Source: Parerythrobacter jejuensis (GTDB lineage: Bacteria; Pseudomonadota; Alphaproteobacteria; Sphingomonadales; Sphingomonadaceae). Taken from it: a stretch of 64,000 nucleotides of DNA. Positions 44,562-53,237 of the stretch are shown piece after piece. The position numbers and the translations under genes are program-made. The notes beneath the pieces were generated by a model, which saw only the letters and a list, made by a program, of their open reading frames with translations, ran no database searches and had not been told where the DNA came from. The stretch lies in contig NZ_BAAAZF010000001.1 in assembly GCF_039536765.1 (NCBI RefSeq), positions 310,001-374,000 on the forward strand, read 5' to 3'. How positions within the stretch are numbered: position 1 is the first letter of the stretch; every line of letters begins with the position of its first letter.

Positions 44562-46541
44562 ATGAGCCTCGATCCCGCCCGTCTTGCACCGATGGCCAAT
44601 GCCATTCGTGCGCTCTCCATGGATGCGGTCCAGGCGGCCAATTCGGGTCATCCCGGAATGCCGATGGGAATGGCCGATGTCGCCACGGTTCTGTGGTCGA
44701 AATTTCTCAAATTTGACCCATCCGCCCCTGACTGGGCCGATCGGGATCGCTTTGTATTGAGCGCCGGTCACGGCTCTATGCTGATCTACAGCTTGCTTCA
44801 TCTGTCCGGCTATGCGCAGCCGACCATGGACGACATCCGCAATTTCCGTCAGCTGGGCAGCCCGTGCGCCGGCCACCCGGAGAACTTCCTGCTGCCCGGC
44901 GTCGAATGCACGACGGGGCCATTGGGTCAGGGCCTGGCGATGGCCGTGGGTATGGCCATTGCCGAACGGCATCTGAATGCGAGCTTCGGAGATGACCTTG
45001 TCGACCACAAGACATGGGTGATTGCCGGTGACGGCTGCCTGATGGAAGGCATCAACCACGAGGCGATCGGGATTGCCGGGCATCTTAAGCTCGGCCGCAT
45101 GAATGTGCTGTGGGATGATAACAACATTACCATCGATGGCGGCACCGACCTTTCAACCAGCGAAGATATCAAGGCGCGCTACGCAGCAACAGGTTGGCAT
45201 GTCGTCGAATGCGACGGGCATGATTTCGCCGATATTGAGCGAGCCATGCACGAAGCGGTCGCCGATACCCGGCCATCGCTCGTTGCTTGCAAGACGGTGA
45301 TCGGTAAGGGAGCGCCGAACAAGCAGGGCACCAGTGCAACGCATGGCGCGCCACTGGGCCCCGAGGAAATCTCGGCAGCGCGCGATGTCTTGGGTTGGGA
45401 TGCGGCGCCGTTTGAGGTGCCCGAAGGCATTCTGGCAGCCTGGCGGTCGACTGGCGCTGCGGGCAGCGAAGCTCACGGCGCTTGGGCGTCGCGCCTCCAA
45501 AACAGCGTGCAGAAAACTGAATTCGAACGGCGCATGGCAGGCGATTTGCCAGAGAGTAACGCCACCCAGGCATACATCTCCGCACTGATTGCGGATCCCG
45601 TGAAAGTGGCGACCCGCAAGGCGAGCGAAATGGCACTGGCGGACATCAATCCGCGCTTGCCCGATACTATAGGTGGTAGCGCCGATTTGACCGGCTCGAA
45701 CAACACCAAGGCCGGCGGAATTGAAGCGCTGACCGCCGACAATTACGGCGAGCGCTACATCTATTATGGCATCCGTGAATTCGGCATGGCAGCAGCGATG
45801 AACGGGATGGCGTTGCATGGAGGTGTGATCCCCTATGGTGGCACGTTCCTGGTTTTCACCGACTATGCCCGGGGCGCGGTCCGCCTTTCGGCCTTGCAGC
45901 AGGCACGCGTAATCTATGTGATGACGCATGATAGCATCGGGCTCGGCGAAGACGGGCCGACGCACCAACCGGTCGAGCATGTCGCTTCGCTGCGCGCGAT
46001 GCCGAACTTGCTGGTGATGCGCCCCGCGGATGCGGTCGAGACAGCTGAATGCTGGGAAATCGCGCTGCAGAACAAGACGCGCCCGACAGTGCTGGCCCTG
46101 ACACGCCAGGGATTGCCACAAATGCGGCTCGAAGAAGCTGACGAGATGTTGTCGGCGAAGGGCGGGTATCGGATCGCCAGCGCCAAGGCAAAGCGCAAGG
46201 TTGTGCTCGTCGCGACCGGCTCCGAACTGCATGTCGCCGCTGAATGCGCGGCGAAACTGGAAGAGCAGGGCATTGGCGCCGACGTCGTGTCGATGGTCTG
46301 TGCCGAACTGTTTGAAGAGCAAGACGACGCCTACAAGGCTGACACGCTTCCCGCCGGCGCGCTCAAGGTTTCAATCGAGGCAGGAACCACCTTCGGGTGG
46401 GAGCGCTACACTGGCACGGACGGCATCAATATCGGGCTGGATCGCTTTGGCGCCTCGGCACCAGCAGGGCAATTGTTCGAAAAATTCGGTTTCACTGCGG
46501 AGGCAATCGTCCCGCAGATACTCAATAAACTCAACGGTTAA
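44562..46541 (+). CDS. tkt: Transketolase
   Basis: A 659-residue thiamine-diphosphate enzyme of the pentose-phosphate pathway. The cofactor site GDGCLMEGINHEA begins near residue 156 and continues to DDNNITIDG; the N-terminal ANSGHPGMPMGMA and the later HDSIGLGEDGPTHQPVEH with its catalytic His are present. I chose ATG 44562 (MSLDPARLAPMANAIR), which has AGGAG 11 bases upstream, over an in-frame ATG about 100 bases earlier whose translation does not resemble the family. It starts the tkt-gapA-pgk block. A 196-base gap to the divergent zapA-side genes holds its promoter. Confidence 0.96.
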   Translation: MSLDPARLAPMANAIRALSMDAVQAANSGHPGMPMGMADVATVLWSKFLKFDPSAPDWADRDRFVLSAGHGSMLIYSLLHLSGYAQPTMDDIRNFRQLGSPCAGHPENFLLPGVECTTGPLGQGLAMAVGMAIAERHLNASFGDDLVDHKTWVIAGDGCLMEGINHEAIGIAGHLKLGRMNVLWDDNNITIDGGTDLSTSEDIKARYAATGWHVVECDGHDFADIERAMHEAVADTRPSLVACKTVIGKGAPNKQGTSATHGAPLGPEEISAARDVLGWDAAPFEVPEGILAAWRSTGAAGSEAHGAWASRLQNSVQKTEFERRMAGDLPESNATQAYISALIADPVKVATRKASEMALADINPRLPDTIGGSADLTGSNNTKAGGIEALTADNYGERYIYYGIREFGMAAAMNGMALHGGVIPYGGTFLVFTDYARGAVRLSALQQARVIYVMTHDSIGLGEDGPTHQPVEHVASLRAMPNLLVMRPADAVETAECWEIALQNKTRPTVLALTRQGLPQMRLEEADEMLSAKGGYRIASAKAKRKVVLVATGSELHVAAECAAKLEEQGIGADVVSMVCAELFEEQDDAYKADTLPAGALKVSIEAGTTFGWERYTGTDGINIGLDRFGASAPAGQLFEKFGFTAEAIVPQILNKLNG

Positions 46542-46555
46542 GCAGGAGTTCTTTC

Positions 46556-47563
46556 ATGGCGACCAAGGTTGCAATCAACGGTTTCGGGCGCATCGGTCGC
46601 CTGGTGGCACGCGCCATTTTGGAGCGCAGCGATCACGATCTGGAATTGGTCTCGATCAACGATCTTGCCGACACGAAATCCAACGCTTTGCTGTTCCAGT
46701 ATGATTCCACACATGGCCGTTTCCCCGGCACCGTGGAAGTGGGCGACAGTACGATCATCGTGAATGGCAAGAGCATCGCCGTCACCAGCGAGCGTGATCC
46801 GGGCAACCTGCCGCATGCCGCACAAGGCATCGACATCGTCCTCGAATGCACCGGCTTTTTCCAGAGCCATGAAGCTGCCGAACCGCACCTGACCGCTGGT
46901 GCCAAGCGTGTTCTGATTTCGGCACCTGCGAAGAATGTTTCGGCCACGGTCGTTTACGGCGTGAACCACGATGTGCTGACCAGCGACGATGTGATCGTCT
47001 CCAACGCCAGTTGCACCACTAACTGCCTCTCGCCGGTCGCGAAGGTCCTGCACGATACCGTGGGTATCGAGCGCGGCTTCATGACCACGATCCACAGCTA
47101 CACCAACGACCAGCGTATGCTGGACCAGATGCATGGCGATATGCGCCGTGCCCGTGGCGGCGCGCAGAACATGATCCCGACCACCACCGGCGCGGCCCGT
47201 GCGGTCGGCTTGGTGTTGCCGGAGCTGGCAGGCAAGCTGGATGGCTCGTCCGTCCGGGTGCCGACGCCCAATGTCAGCCTTGTCGATCTGGTCTTCACGC
47301 CCGGTCGCGACACCTCCGTCGAAGAATTGAACGGCGCGCTCAAAGCCGCTGCTGATGGCCCGATGAAGGGTGTGCTGGACTATACCGATCAACCGCTCGT
47401 CAGCAGTGACTTCAATCACTATCCTGCCAGCTCGACGATCGACAGCCTCGAAACCTCCGTCATGGAAGGCAAGCTGGCCCGCGTTGTCAGCTGGTATGAC
47501 AATGAATGGGGCTTCTCCAATCGCATGATCGATACCGCCGGTGTGATGGCCGGGCTGCTCTAA
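46556..47563 (+). CDS. gapA: Glyceraldehyde-3-phosphate dehydrogenase, type I
   Basis: A 335-residue enzyme with the N-terminal Rossmann fold INGFGRIGRLVARA and the catalytic SNASCTTNCLSP, with the active-site Cys near residue 153. It interconverts glyceraldehyde-3-phosphate and 1,3-bisphosphoglycerate. LVSINDL at the end of the second strand suggests NAD preference, since the Asp after it is the usual NAD contact. AGGAG lies 9 bases before the ATG. It sits 14 bases after tkt and 10 before pgk, clearly one operon. Confidence 0.97.
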   Translation: MATKVAINGFGRIGRLVARAILERSDHDLELVSINDLADTKSNALLFQYDSTHGRFPGTVEVGDSTIIVNGKSIAVTSERDPGNLPHAAQGIDIVLECTGFFQSHEAAEPHLTAGAKRVLISAPAKNVSATVVYGVNHDVLTSDDVIVSNASCTTNCLSPVAKVLHDTVGIERGFMTTIHSYTNDQRMLDQMHGDMRRARGGAQNMIPTTTGAARAVGLVLPELAGKLDGSSVRVPTPNVSLVDLVFTPGRDTSVEELNGALKAAADGPMKGVLDYTDQPLVSSDFNHYPASSTIDSLETSVMEGKLARVVSWYDNEWGFSNRMIDTAGVMAGLL

Positions 47564-47573
47564 GGATAGCATT

Positions 47574-48770
47574 GTGACAACTTTCAAAACCCTGGACGAC
47601 CTTGGCGACATCACCGGCAAGGTCGCGCTGGTCCGCGTCGATCTGAACCTTCCCATGAAGGATGGTTCTGCGACTGACGTGACCAGGGTCGAGGCGGTAA
47701 AGCCAACGATCCTGGAGCTCGCGGACAAGGGTGCGAAAGTGCTGCTGATCGCTCATTTTGGGCGACCCAAGGGGCAGCGCAATTCGATGATGAGCACTAG
47801 CTTCGTCCAAGGCGATGTCGAAGGCGTGTTGGGCAAAGAGATCATGTTCATTCCCGAGGTCATGGGGCCGGTGGTGGAGCAATCGATCGGCATCCTGCGT
47901 AATGGTGATATTGGCATGCTCGACAATGTCCGGTTCTGGCCGGGTGAAGAAGCCAACGATCCCGACTTTGTTGCTGGCATGGCTGCGCATGGTGATTTCT
48001 ACGTCAATGACGCGTTCTCCGCTTCTCATAGGGCGCATGCGAGCACCGAGGGCCTTGCCCATGCGCTCCCTGCTTATGCGGGCCGGGCGATGGAGAAGGA
48101 ACTCAAGGCGCTTGATGCGGCGCTGGGCAATCCCGAAGCGCCTGTTGCGGCTGTTGTGGGTGGCGCCAAGGTTTCGACCAAGCTTGACGTTCTCGAGAAC
48201 CTTGTCGGCCGCGTTCAGCACCTGATTATCGGTGGCGGAATGGCGAACACGTTCCTCGCTGCGCGCGGTGTGAATGTCGGCAAGAGCCTGTGCGAGCATG
48301 ATCTGACCGATACCGTAAACCGGATCATGGATCAGGCCGATCATGCTGATTGCACCATCCATCTACCGTATGACGTTGTGGTGGCGAAGGAATTTGCCGA
48401 CAACCCGGAAAGCCTGCGCACATGCAATGTGCATGAAGTCCGCCCGGACGAGATGATCCTGGATATCGGCCCACAAGCAGTCGAGGCTCTTGGCGATGTG
48501 TTGAAGACATGCCGCACCTTGGTCTGGAACGGACCGCTTGGCGCGTTCGAAACGGTGCCATTCGATGAGGCTACGGTGGCCCTTGCTAAAACCGCTGCTG
48601 CCCTGACGCAGGATGGTTCTCTCGTCTCGGTTTGCGGTGGCGGCGACACGGTTGCTGCTTTGGCGCATGCCGGTGTTACGGGCGATGTCACCTACATTTC
48701 AACCGCAGGCGGCGCGTTCCTCGAGTGGATGGAGGGCAAGGAGCTTCCCGGCGTGAAGGCTCTGGGATGA
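47574..48770 (+). CDS. pgk: Phosphoglycerate kinase
   Basis: A 398-residue glycolytic kinase. Substrate-side segments VRVDLNLPMKDG and AHFGRPKG, the hinge GGAKVSTKLDVLENL, and the nucleotide-side SVCGGGDTVAAL are present. The start is GTG at 47574 (MTTFKTLDD), 10 bases after the gapA stop, with AAGGAT as ribosome-binding sequence. Its stop overlaps the start of the serine hydrolase gene (ATGA). A usual E. coli-style pgk is followed by fba; here four other genes intervene before the aldolase at 51849. Confidence 0.97.
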   Translation: MTTFKTLDDLGDITGKVALVRVDLNLPMKDGSATDVTRVEAVKPTILELADKGAKVLLIAHFGRPKGQRNSMMSTSFVQGDVEGVLGKEIMFIPEVMGPVVEQSIGILRNGDIGMLDNVRFWPGEEANDPDFVAGMAAHGDFYVNDAFSASHRAHASTEGLAHALPAYAGRAMEKELKALDAALGNPEAPVAAVVGGAKVSTKLDVLENLVGRVQHLIIGGGMANTFLAARGVNVGKSLCEHDLTDTVNRIMDQADHADCTIHLPYDVVVAKEFADNPESLRTCNVHEVRPDEMILDIGPQAVEALGDVLKTCRTLVWNGPLGAFETVPFDEATVALAKTAAALTQDGSLVSVCGGGDTVAALAHAGVTGDVTYISTAGGAFLEWMEGKELPGVKALG

Positions 48771-49849
48771 TCCGCACCCTCGTTGCCCTGGCCAGCCTCT
48801 GGATCGCAGCTCCTCTTGCTGCACAGGAGGCGGACTACGCAGCGTTTGCGGATTTCCTCGATACCTATCGCAAACAGAACAACACGCCCTCGATGAGTGC
48901 GGTGATTCTGCGTGATGGCGCGATTGTGTGGGAAGGCTATTTCGGGACCTGGGATGACGAGCGTGATTTCCCGACCAATGCTGACACCACCTATTACATT
49001 GCGTCGGTAACCAAACCGATCGCAGCCACAGCCATACTTGCCGAGAGCTTGGCCGGCGACCTGGACCTTGGCGCCCCTATGTCTTCCGATGGAGATTGGG
49101 CGGAATTCTGTACCTATTTCCGGGGCACGGCGATCCCGTTCATGGGCGGGGGCACAGATATGTCAGGCCATCCGATCCCGCTGGTAGATTGCGCGAAACC
49201 GACCACGCTGGTCGAGATGCTCGATATGCGAGCGAATGCAGACAGTTTCGTCTATAATCCGATCGCCTTTGCGCGGATTGACCGTGTAATCTCTGGCAGT
49301 GGAGGGCGCGATTTGAGGGCAATCGTGAGGGACCGTATTCTGGAACCCGCCGCGATGCGGAATGTCGCGCTGGGGTGGCGCGACCCGGAACAGGGTGACG
49401 CGCTCCGTTTGATGACCATGCCCTACCATGTCGAAGACGGCGCGATCCGAAAGCAGGCCCTCTCCGACGATGATTTCCGGGCATCTGCCGGGATGATTGC
49501 AAATCCACGAGCGCTCGCGGCCTTCGATATCGCATATGATCGAGGTCAGCTTGTGCCACCGGCCATCCGAAAGCGCCTGATCGAGGGAGTAGAGCTGGGG
49601 CCGCTGGGCGATTACCGGCTTGGCTGGTTCCTGGAGGATCACGAGGGAAAGCGCCTGATGTGGCATTCGGGCAAAGATGATCAGCGCTATTCTGCGCTCT
49701 ATCTGAAAGTACCCGAAGATCGCCTGACCCTGATTGTCCTCGCCAATACCGAAGCGATCTGGAAGGACGGCGCTTCGTTGGTCGAGGCCAAGATTTCGCA
49801 GAACCCGATCGGGGCGCAATTCCTGGAAGACTTCGTGGAGGCAGAGTGA
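48767..49849 (+). CDS. Exported serine hydrolase of the beta-lactamase / class C PBP fold
   Basis: A 360-residue protein with signal peptide MIRTLVALASLWIAAPLAA. The nucleophile motif SxxK is Ser80-Val-Thr-Lys83 in YIASVTKPIAAT; the second motif is probably FVYNPIAF, and the third-strand triad is LMWHSGKDD (HSG). This is the class C-like family that includes esterases, D-aminopeptidases and penicillin-binding proteins, so real beta-lactamase activity cannot be claimed. ATG 48767 overlaps the pgk stop, and its own stop overlaps the next start: it is translationally tied into the glycolytic operon, an unexpected position for an exported hydrolase. Confidence 0.85.
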   Translation: MIRTLVALASLWIAAPLAAQEADYAAFADFLDTYRKQNNTPSMSAVILRDGAIVWEGYFGTWDDERDFPTNADTTYYIASVTKPIAATAILAESLAGDLDLGAPMSSDGDWAEFCTYFRGTAIPFMGGGTDMSGHPIPLVDCAKPTTLVEMLDMRANADSFVYNPIAFARIDRVISGSGGRDLRAIVRDRILEPAAMRNVALGWRDPEQGDALRLMTMPYHVEDGAIRKQALSDDDFRASAGMIANPRALAAFDIAYDRGQLVPPAIRKRLIEGVELGPLGDYRLGWFLEDHEGKRLMWHSGKDDQRYSALYLKVPEDRLTLIVLANTEAIWKDGASLVEAKISQNPIGAQFLEDFVEAE

Positions 49850-50310
49850 GCGAGAACGAGGCAGTTGGTGCGAGCGGTGGTCTCGGGCTGGTCACAGAAG
49901 GCGAGTGGGCTGGTTGGTCCACCTGGCAGAGTGATGCGTTTGAACAGCGCGCGGGGCCGTTTTACGAGCGGTTGGAGGAAGATGGCACGCGCGTAGCCGC
50001 GTTCCGGGCCGAAGCGCGGCACATGAACGGGGCCGGCTTCATGCATGGCGGGTGCCTTCTTACCTTCGCCGATTCTGCAATTTTCACGATTGCGAACGAC
50101 GAGATGGCCGGTTCCATGGGCGTGACGATGAACCTCTCCGGTGATTTCCTTGATGCGGCGAGGGAAGGGCAATTGATCGAGGCGCGAGGCGAAGTGACAC
50201 GAGGCGGTGGCAAAACCATCTATGTGCGCGGATTGGCTACCGCCGATGGGCAGCCGGTCTTGAGCTTCACCGCAATCATTCGCAAAGTTGGCCCACGGAA
50301 GAGCAAATGA
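49846..50310 (+). CDS. Hot-dog-fold thioesterase (PaaI/YdiI type)
   Basis: A 154-residue protein starting at GTG 49846 (overlapping the previous stop) and ending in an ATGA overlap with the next gene. The FRAEARHMNGAGFMHGGCLL segment carries the family HGG motif and is followed by FADSAIFTIAND, where the Asp is the usual catalytic acid, and GVTMNLSGDFLDAA. Such proteins cleave acyl-CoA thioesters. The substrate is unknown. The preserved linkage with the serine hydrolase and TIGR02466 gene suggests they are needed together or have simply been carried as a unit. Confidence 0.85.
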   Translation: MSENEAVGASGGLGLVTEGEWAGWSTWQSDAFEQRAGPFYERLEEDGTRVAAFRAEARHMNGAGFMHGGCLLTFADSAIFTIANDEMAGSMGVTMNLSGDFLDAAREGQLIEARGEVTRGGGKTIYVRGLATADGQPVLSFTAIIRKVGPRKSK

Positions 50311-50945
50311 GCGAAACACAGCGCCTGTTTTCAACGCCTTTCGTGATCGATCAACTGAAAAGCGAGGCTGGCCTTGCGGCTTTGCGGCAGGGAATCGAGG
50401 CCGAGCATGCGCGTGATGCGAGTGGTGTTGCGATTTCCAACATTGGCGGGTGGCATTCCAACACGCAGATGATTGATTGGGGCGGCGAAGCGGCCCGCGC
50501 ACTCGCTTACAAAGCCATGCAGATGGCGGACGCGCAAACCCTCGATGTCAAGAGCCCACGGGAGAGCCGGTTTGGCTGGGCGCCGGAAATGTGGGCCAAT
50601 GTCAGCTCCAGAGGCAACGCCAACCAGTATCACTTCCATCCGGGGAGCTTCTGGTCTGTCGTGGCCTATGTCGATGACGGATATTGCGGTCGTGGCGATC
50701 CAGAACTTGGCGGTGAACTGCAATTGCTCGACCCCCGGATGCCAATGGTACGAATGACCGCGCCTGACCTCCGAATTGTCGACGCCGACGGACAAGCTCA
50801 ACAGAACGAAATCTCTATCCGGCCCAAAACCGGCATGATTGTAATGTTCCCGAGCTGGTTGCAGCACGCCGTGCGCCCTTTTCATGGGGATGGCACGCGG
50901 ATTTCGATCGCCATCAACCTGGTGGCGGTAGCCGCAAAGACTTAG
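50307..50945 (+). CDS. TIGR02466-family putative 2-oxoglutarate/Fe(II) oxygenase
   Basis: A 212-residue protein of the family described as TIGR02466, thought to be a 2OG-Fe(II) dioxygenase. The metal/cofactor signature is visible as NQYHFHPGSFWSVVAYVDDG (first His region), then GGELQLLDPR, and MFPSWLQHAVRPFHGDGTRI, which supplies the second His and the Arg that binds 2-oxoglutarate. The expected acidic metal ligand two residues after the first His (HxD/E) is not obvious, so activity is uncertain. It is the last gene of the pgk-linked chain and lies tail to tail with the flavodoxin-like gene. Confidence 0.8.
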   Translation: MSETQRLFSTPFVIDQLKSEAGLAALRQGIEAEHARDASGVAISNIGGWHSNTQMIDWGGEAARALAYKAMQMADAQTLDVKSPRESRFGWAPEMWANVSSRGNANQYHFHPGSFWSVVAYVDDGYCGRGDPELGGELQLLDPRMPMVRMTAPDLRIVDADGQAQQNEISIRPKTGMIVMFPSWLQHAVRPFHGDGTRISIAINLVAVAAKT

Positions 50946-50948
50946 CGT

Positions 50949-51710
50949 TCATCGGTATTCGGGATTCGGTGCATCGAAACGCCGCCCTTCATTCCACAAC
51001 CCTTGCGAGTTGCCGTGTGCCGGAATGCCCCCTGCATCCTTCAGCATTCGGGCAAAGTGCATCATGTTCCATGTCATGAAGGTGGTGTTGCGGCGGGTGA
51101 AATCACTGTCGAACCCCGCGCGTGTACCATCGTCGCGCTCATCACCATATGAGGGACCCGGGCCCGCTTCGCCGATCCAGCCAGCGTCGGCCTGGGGCGG
51201 GATGGCGAAGCCGACATGCTGCATGGAATACAGAATGCCCATCGCGCAGTTCTTGATCCCGTCCTCATTCCCGGTGATCAAGGTGCCACCGACTTTGCCG
51301 TAGAAGACATATTGTCCTTTGTCGTTGTGCTGGCCGGAATGTGCATACAGCTTTTCAATGATGAGCTGGCAGACGGAGCTTTTTTCGCCAAGCCAGATGG
51401 GTGTGCCGAGGACGACGATGTGGGCGGCCTCGACCTTGGCCCAGAGATCGGGCCATTGATCGGTTTGCGCCCCGTGCTTGGTCATATCGGGGTAAACGCC
51501 ATAGGCGATTTCATAGTCGGTCGCGCGGATGCGCTCTACGCCAACGCCGTTTGCGCGCATGATCTCTTCCGACATATCGATCAGTGCGTCGGTGTGCGAA
51601 GGTTCAGGCGCATATTTGAGGGTGCAATTGATAAACAGCGCCGTGAGATCACTGAAGTCCGTTTTATTGTCATCGCACAGTTGCTGTTGCTTGTCGTCGA
51701 GCATCGCCAT
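50949..51710 (-). CDS. Flavodoxin-like / NAD(P)H-dependent FMN reductase family protein
   Basis: A 253-residue protein with a flavodoxin-like fold: the first strand and phosphate loop are ALFINCTLKYAPEPSHTDAL, followed by AHIVVLGTPIWLGEKSS, which fits the FMN ring-binding loop (GTPIW), and GGTLITGNEDGIKNC. The C-terminal 70 residues (GPGPSYGDERDDG, NTTFMTWNMMHFA) extend beyond a classic flavodoxin. Start is ATG 51710 or, with a better-placed GGGGGGA, ATG 51704 two codons inside. It is on the strand opposite to its neighbours and is monocistronic. Probably a quinone or FMN reductase; substrate unknown. Confidence 0.8.
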   Translation of the reverse strand: MAMLDDKQQQLCDDNKTDFSDLTALFINCTLKYAPEPSHTDALIDMSEEIMRANGVGVERIRATDYEIAYGVYPDMTKHGAQTDQWPDLWAKVEAAHIVVLGTPIWLGEKSSVCQLIIEKLYAHSGQHNDKGQYVFYGKVGGTLITGNEDGIKNCAMGILYSMQHVGFAIPPQADAGWIGEAGPGPSYGDERDDGTRAGFDSDFTRRNTTFMTWNMMHFARMLKDAGGIPAHGNSQGLWNEGRRFDAPNPEYR

Positions 51711-51848
51711 TCCCCCCGAATTGTCACATTCCGGGGGATTAACGGGCCGGTCCGGAAAAGGTTGCGCAAGTTGGTTGCGAGCGCGGTGGGCCGCGGTTAA
51801 GGCGCTTTGCATTCCTATGCACGCCGCACGATCCAAGGACAGGTTCCC

Positions 51849-52742
51849 ATGAATTTTGACGAAATGACAGCCAAGCTCGCCGACGGAAAAGGCTTCATCG
51901 CCGCTCTGGATCAGTCGGGCGGTTCCACTCCAAAAGCACTGGCCGGTTATGGTGTGGCCGAGAATGAGTGGAGCGGCGACGACGAGATGTTTGCCAAGAT
52001 TCACGAAATGCGGTGTCGCATCGTTGAAAGTGATGCCTTCACCGGTGAAAAGGTTGTCGGGGCGATCCTGTTTGAAAAAACGATGGAAGGCTGCACCAAT
52101 GATGGCACCTCGGTGCCTGCCAAGCTTGCTAGTAAGGGCATCGTCCCGTTCCTGAAAGTCGACAAAGGTATGCACGACACTGAAAATGGTGTGCAGCTGA
52201 TGAAGCCGATGCCGGAACTCGATGCCAATTGTGCGCGGGCCCGCGAATTGGGGGTTTTCGGCACCAAGATGCGCTCCGTTATCCATGAGGCGAATAGTGC
52301 GGGCGTTGCCGCCAATGTGCGCCAGCAGATGGATTTCGGCCTGCAGATCCTGGGCAACGGCCTGGTCCCGATCCTCGAGCCCGAAGTGAGCTTGAAGAGC
52401 GAAACACAGGCACAGGCGGAATCGCAGTTGCTCAATGCCATGATGGACCAGTTGGGCAGAGTGCCTGAGGGCAAGCAGGTCATGCTGAAGCTGACCATCC
52501 CGAAAGAGGCCAATCTCTACGAGCCGCTGACCAATCACCCCAAGGTGCTGCGCGTCGTGGCGCTTTCGGGCGGATACTCACGCGACGAGGCCTGCACTGA
52601 GCTTGCGAAGAACTGCGGCATGATTGCCAGCTTCAGTCGCGCGTTGCTTGAAGAGCTGCGGGCCCAGATGGACGATCAGCAATTCGACAATGCGCTGGCC
52701 ACGGCGATCGACGAAATCTACAGCGCCTCTGTCGCTGGATAA
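51849..52742 (+). CDS. fda: Fructose-bisphosphate aldolase, class I
   Basis: A 297-residue metal-independent aldolase of the bacterial class I type (as in Staphylococcus). The N-terminus MNFDEMTAKLADGKGFIAAL continues into DQSGGSTPKAL, and the Schiff-base lysine is Lys214 in VMLKLTIPKEAN. I chose ATG 51849 rather than an in-frame ATG 42 bases upstream because it begins the family N-terminus. The usual cysteine/His zinc ligands of class II enzymes are absent, as expected. It has its own 138-base upstream region and is not overlapping with neighbours. Confidence 0.94.
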   Translation: MNFDEMTAKLADGKGFIAALDQSGGSTPKALAGYGVAENEWSGDDEMFAKIHEMRCRIVESDAFTGEKVVGAILFEKTMEGCTNDGTSVPAKLASKGIVPFLKVDKGMHDTENGVQLMKPMPELDANCARARELGVFGTKMRSVIHEANSAGVAANVRQQMDFGLQILGNGLVPILEPEVSLKSETQAQAESQLLNAMMDQLGRVPEGKQVMLKLTIPKEANLYEPLTNHPKVLRVVALSGGYSRDEACTELAKNCGMIASFSRALLEELRAQMDDQQFDNALATAIDEIYSASVAG

Positions 52743-52745
52743 GCC

Positions 52746-53111
52746 TTATCGCGCTGGTCTGTAGACCATGTTCAGACGGTATTTCTTGAGCCGGATCGCC
52801 CCGTTCGGATTGGCGGGCGTTCCGGCCGAGAGCAAGGTCAGCGTGCCCGGGCCAATGGCCAGGGGCTTGCCGAGTTCCAGCACGACTTCGCTCTCTCGCC
52901 CGCGGTAGTTGACCACTGCAGCGACTCGCAGTTCGTTGTTGCGAAAGCAGAATTCCGGATCGACGCAGCGCGAGTCCTCGATAATCCCGAAAGCGAAGAC
53001 AGAGACGTCTGGCGTGATTTGCTCGCGCTGGAAGATGGGCACGCCAGTGGCGATGTCCCAATCCTGGGGCGCTGAGGCGAGGCTGGCGGCAATCAGCAGG
53101 GCAAGCGACAT
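52746..53111 (-). CDS. Exported hypothetical protein
   Basis: A 121-residue protein with a weak signal peptide (MSLALLIAASLASA), which I do not recognise. The mature part is beta-strand rich: VPIFQREQITPDVSVFAFG, a DSRCVDPEFC segment with two cysteines seven residues apart, AVVNYRGRESEVVLELG, and a basic C-terminus ending YRLNMVYRPAR. AAGGAGACC precedes ATG 53111 at ideal spacing, which decides the start. It lies tail to tail with fda and divergent from thiE by 126 bases. Confidence 0.65.
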   Translation of the reverse strand: MSLALLIAASLASAPQDWDIATGVPIFQREQITPDVSVFAFGIIEDSRCVDPEFCFRNNELRVAAVVNYRGRESEVVLELGKPLAIGPGTLTLLSAGTPANPNGAIRLKKYRLNMVYRPAR

Positions 53112-53237
53112 TGTAGGTCTCCTTGATTGCTCCATGCCCGAGATTCCCGCGCGGCAGCGAGGCGAGTTGCGCCTGTCCCGTTCGGTGACAGATTCATCGC
53201 CATTGGCGGCGCTGTGGTGTCTCGCTATGGGCGAACC

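Noticed and set aside
45153-46322. A 389-codon minus-strand open frame inside transketolase
   Set aside because: Shadow of tkt; composition rich in Arg/His/Cys as for antisense GC-rich frames.
50949-52538. Flavodoxin-like gene read as a single 529-residue protein through fda antisense
   Set aside because: The N-terminal 276 residues are only antisense to the aldolase; the flavodoxin fold starts at MAMLDD or MLDD near 51710.
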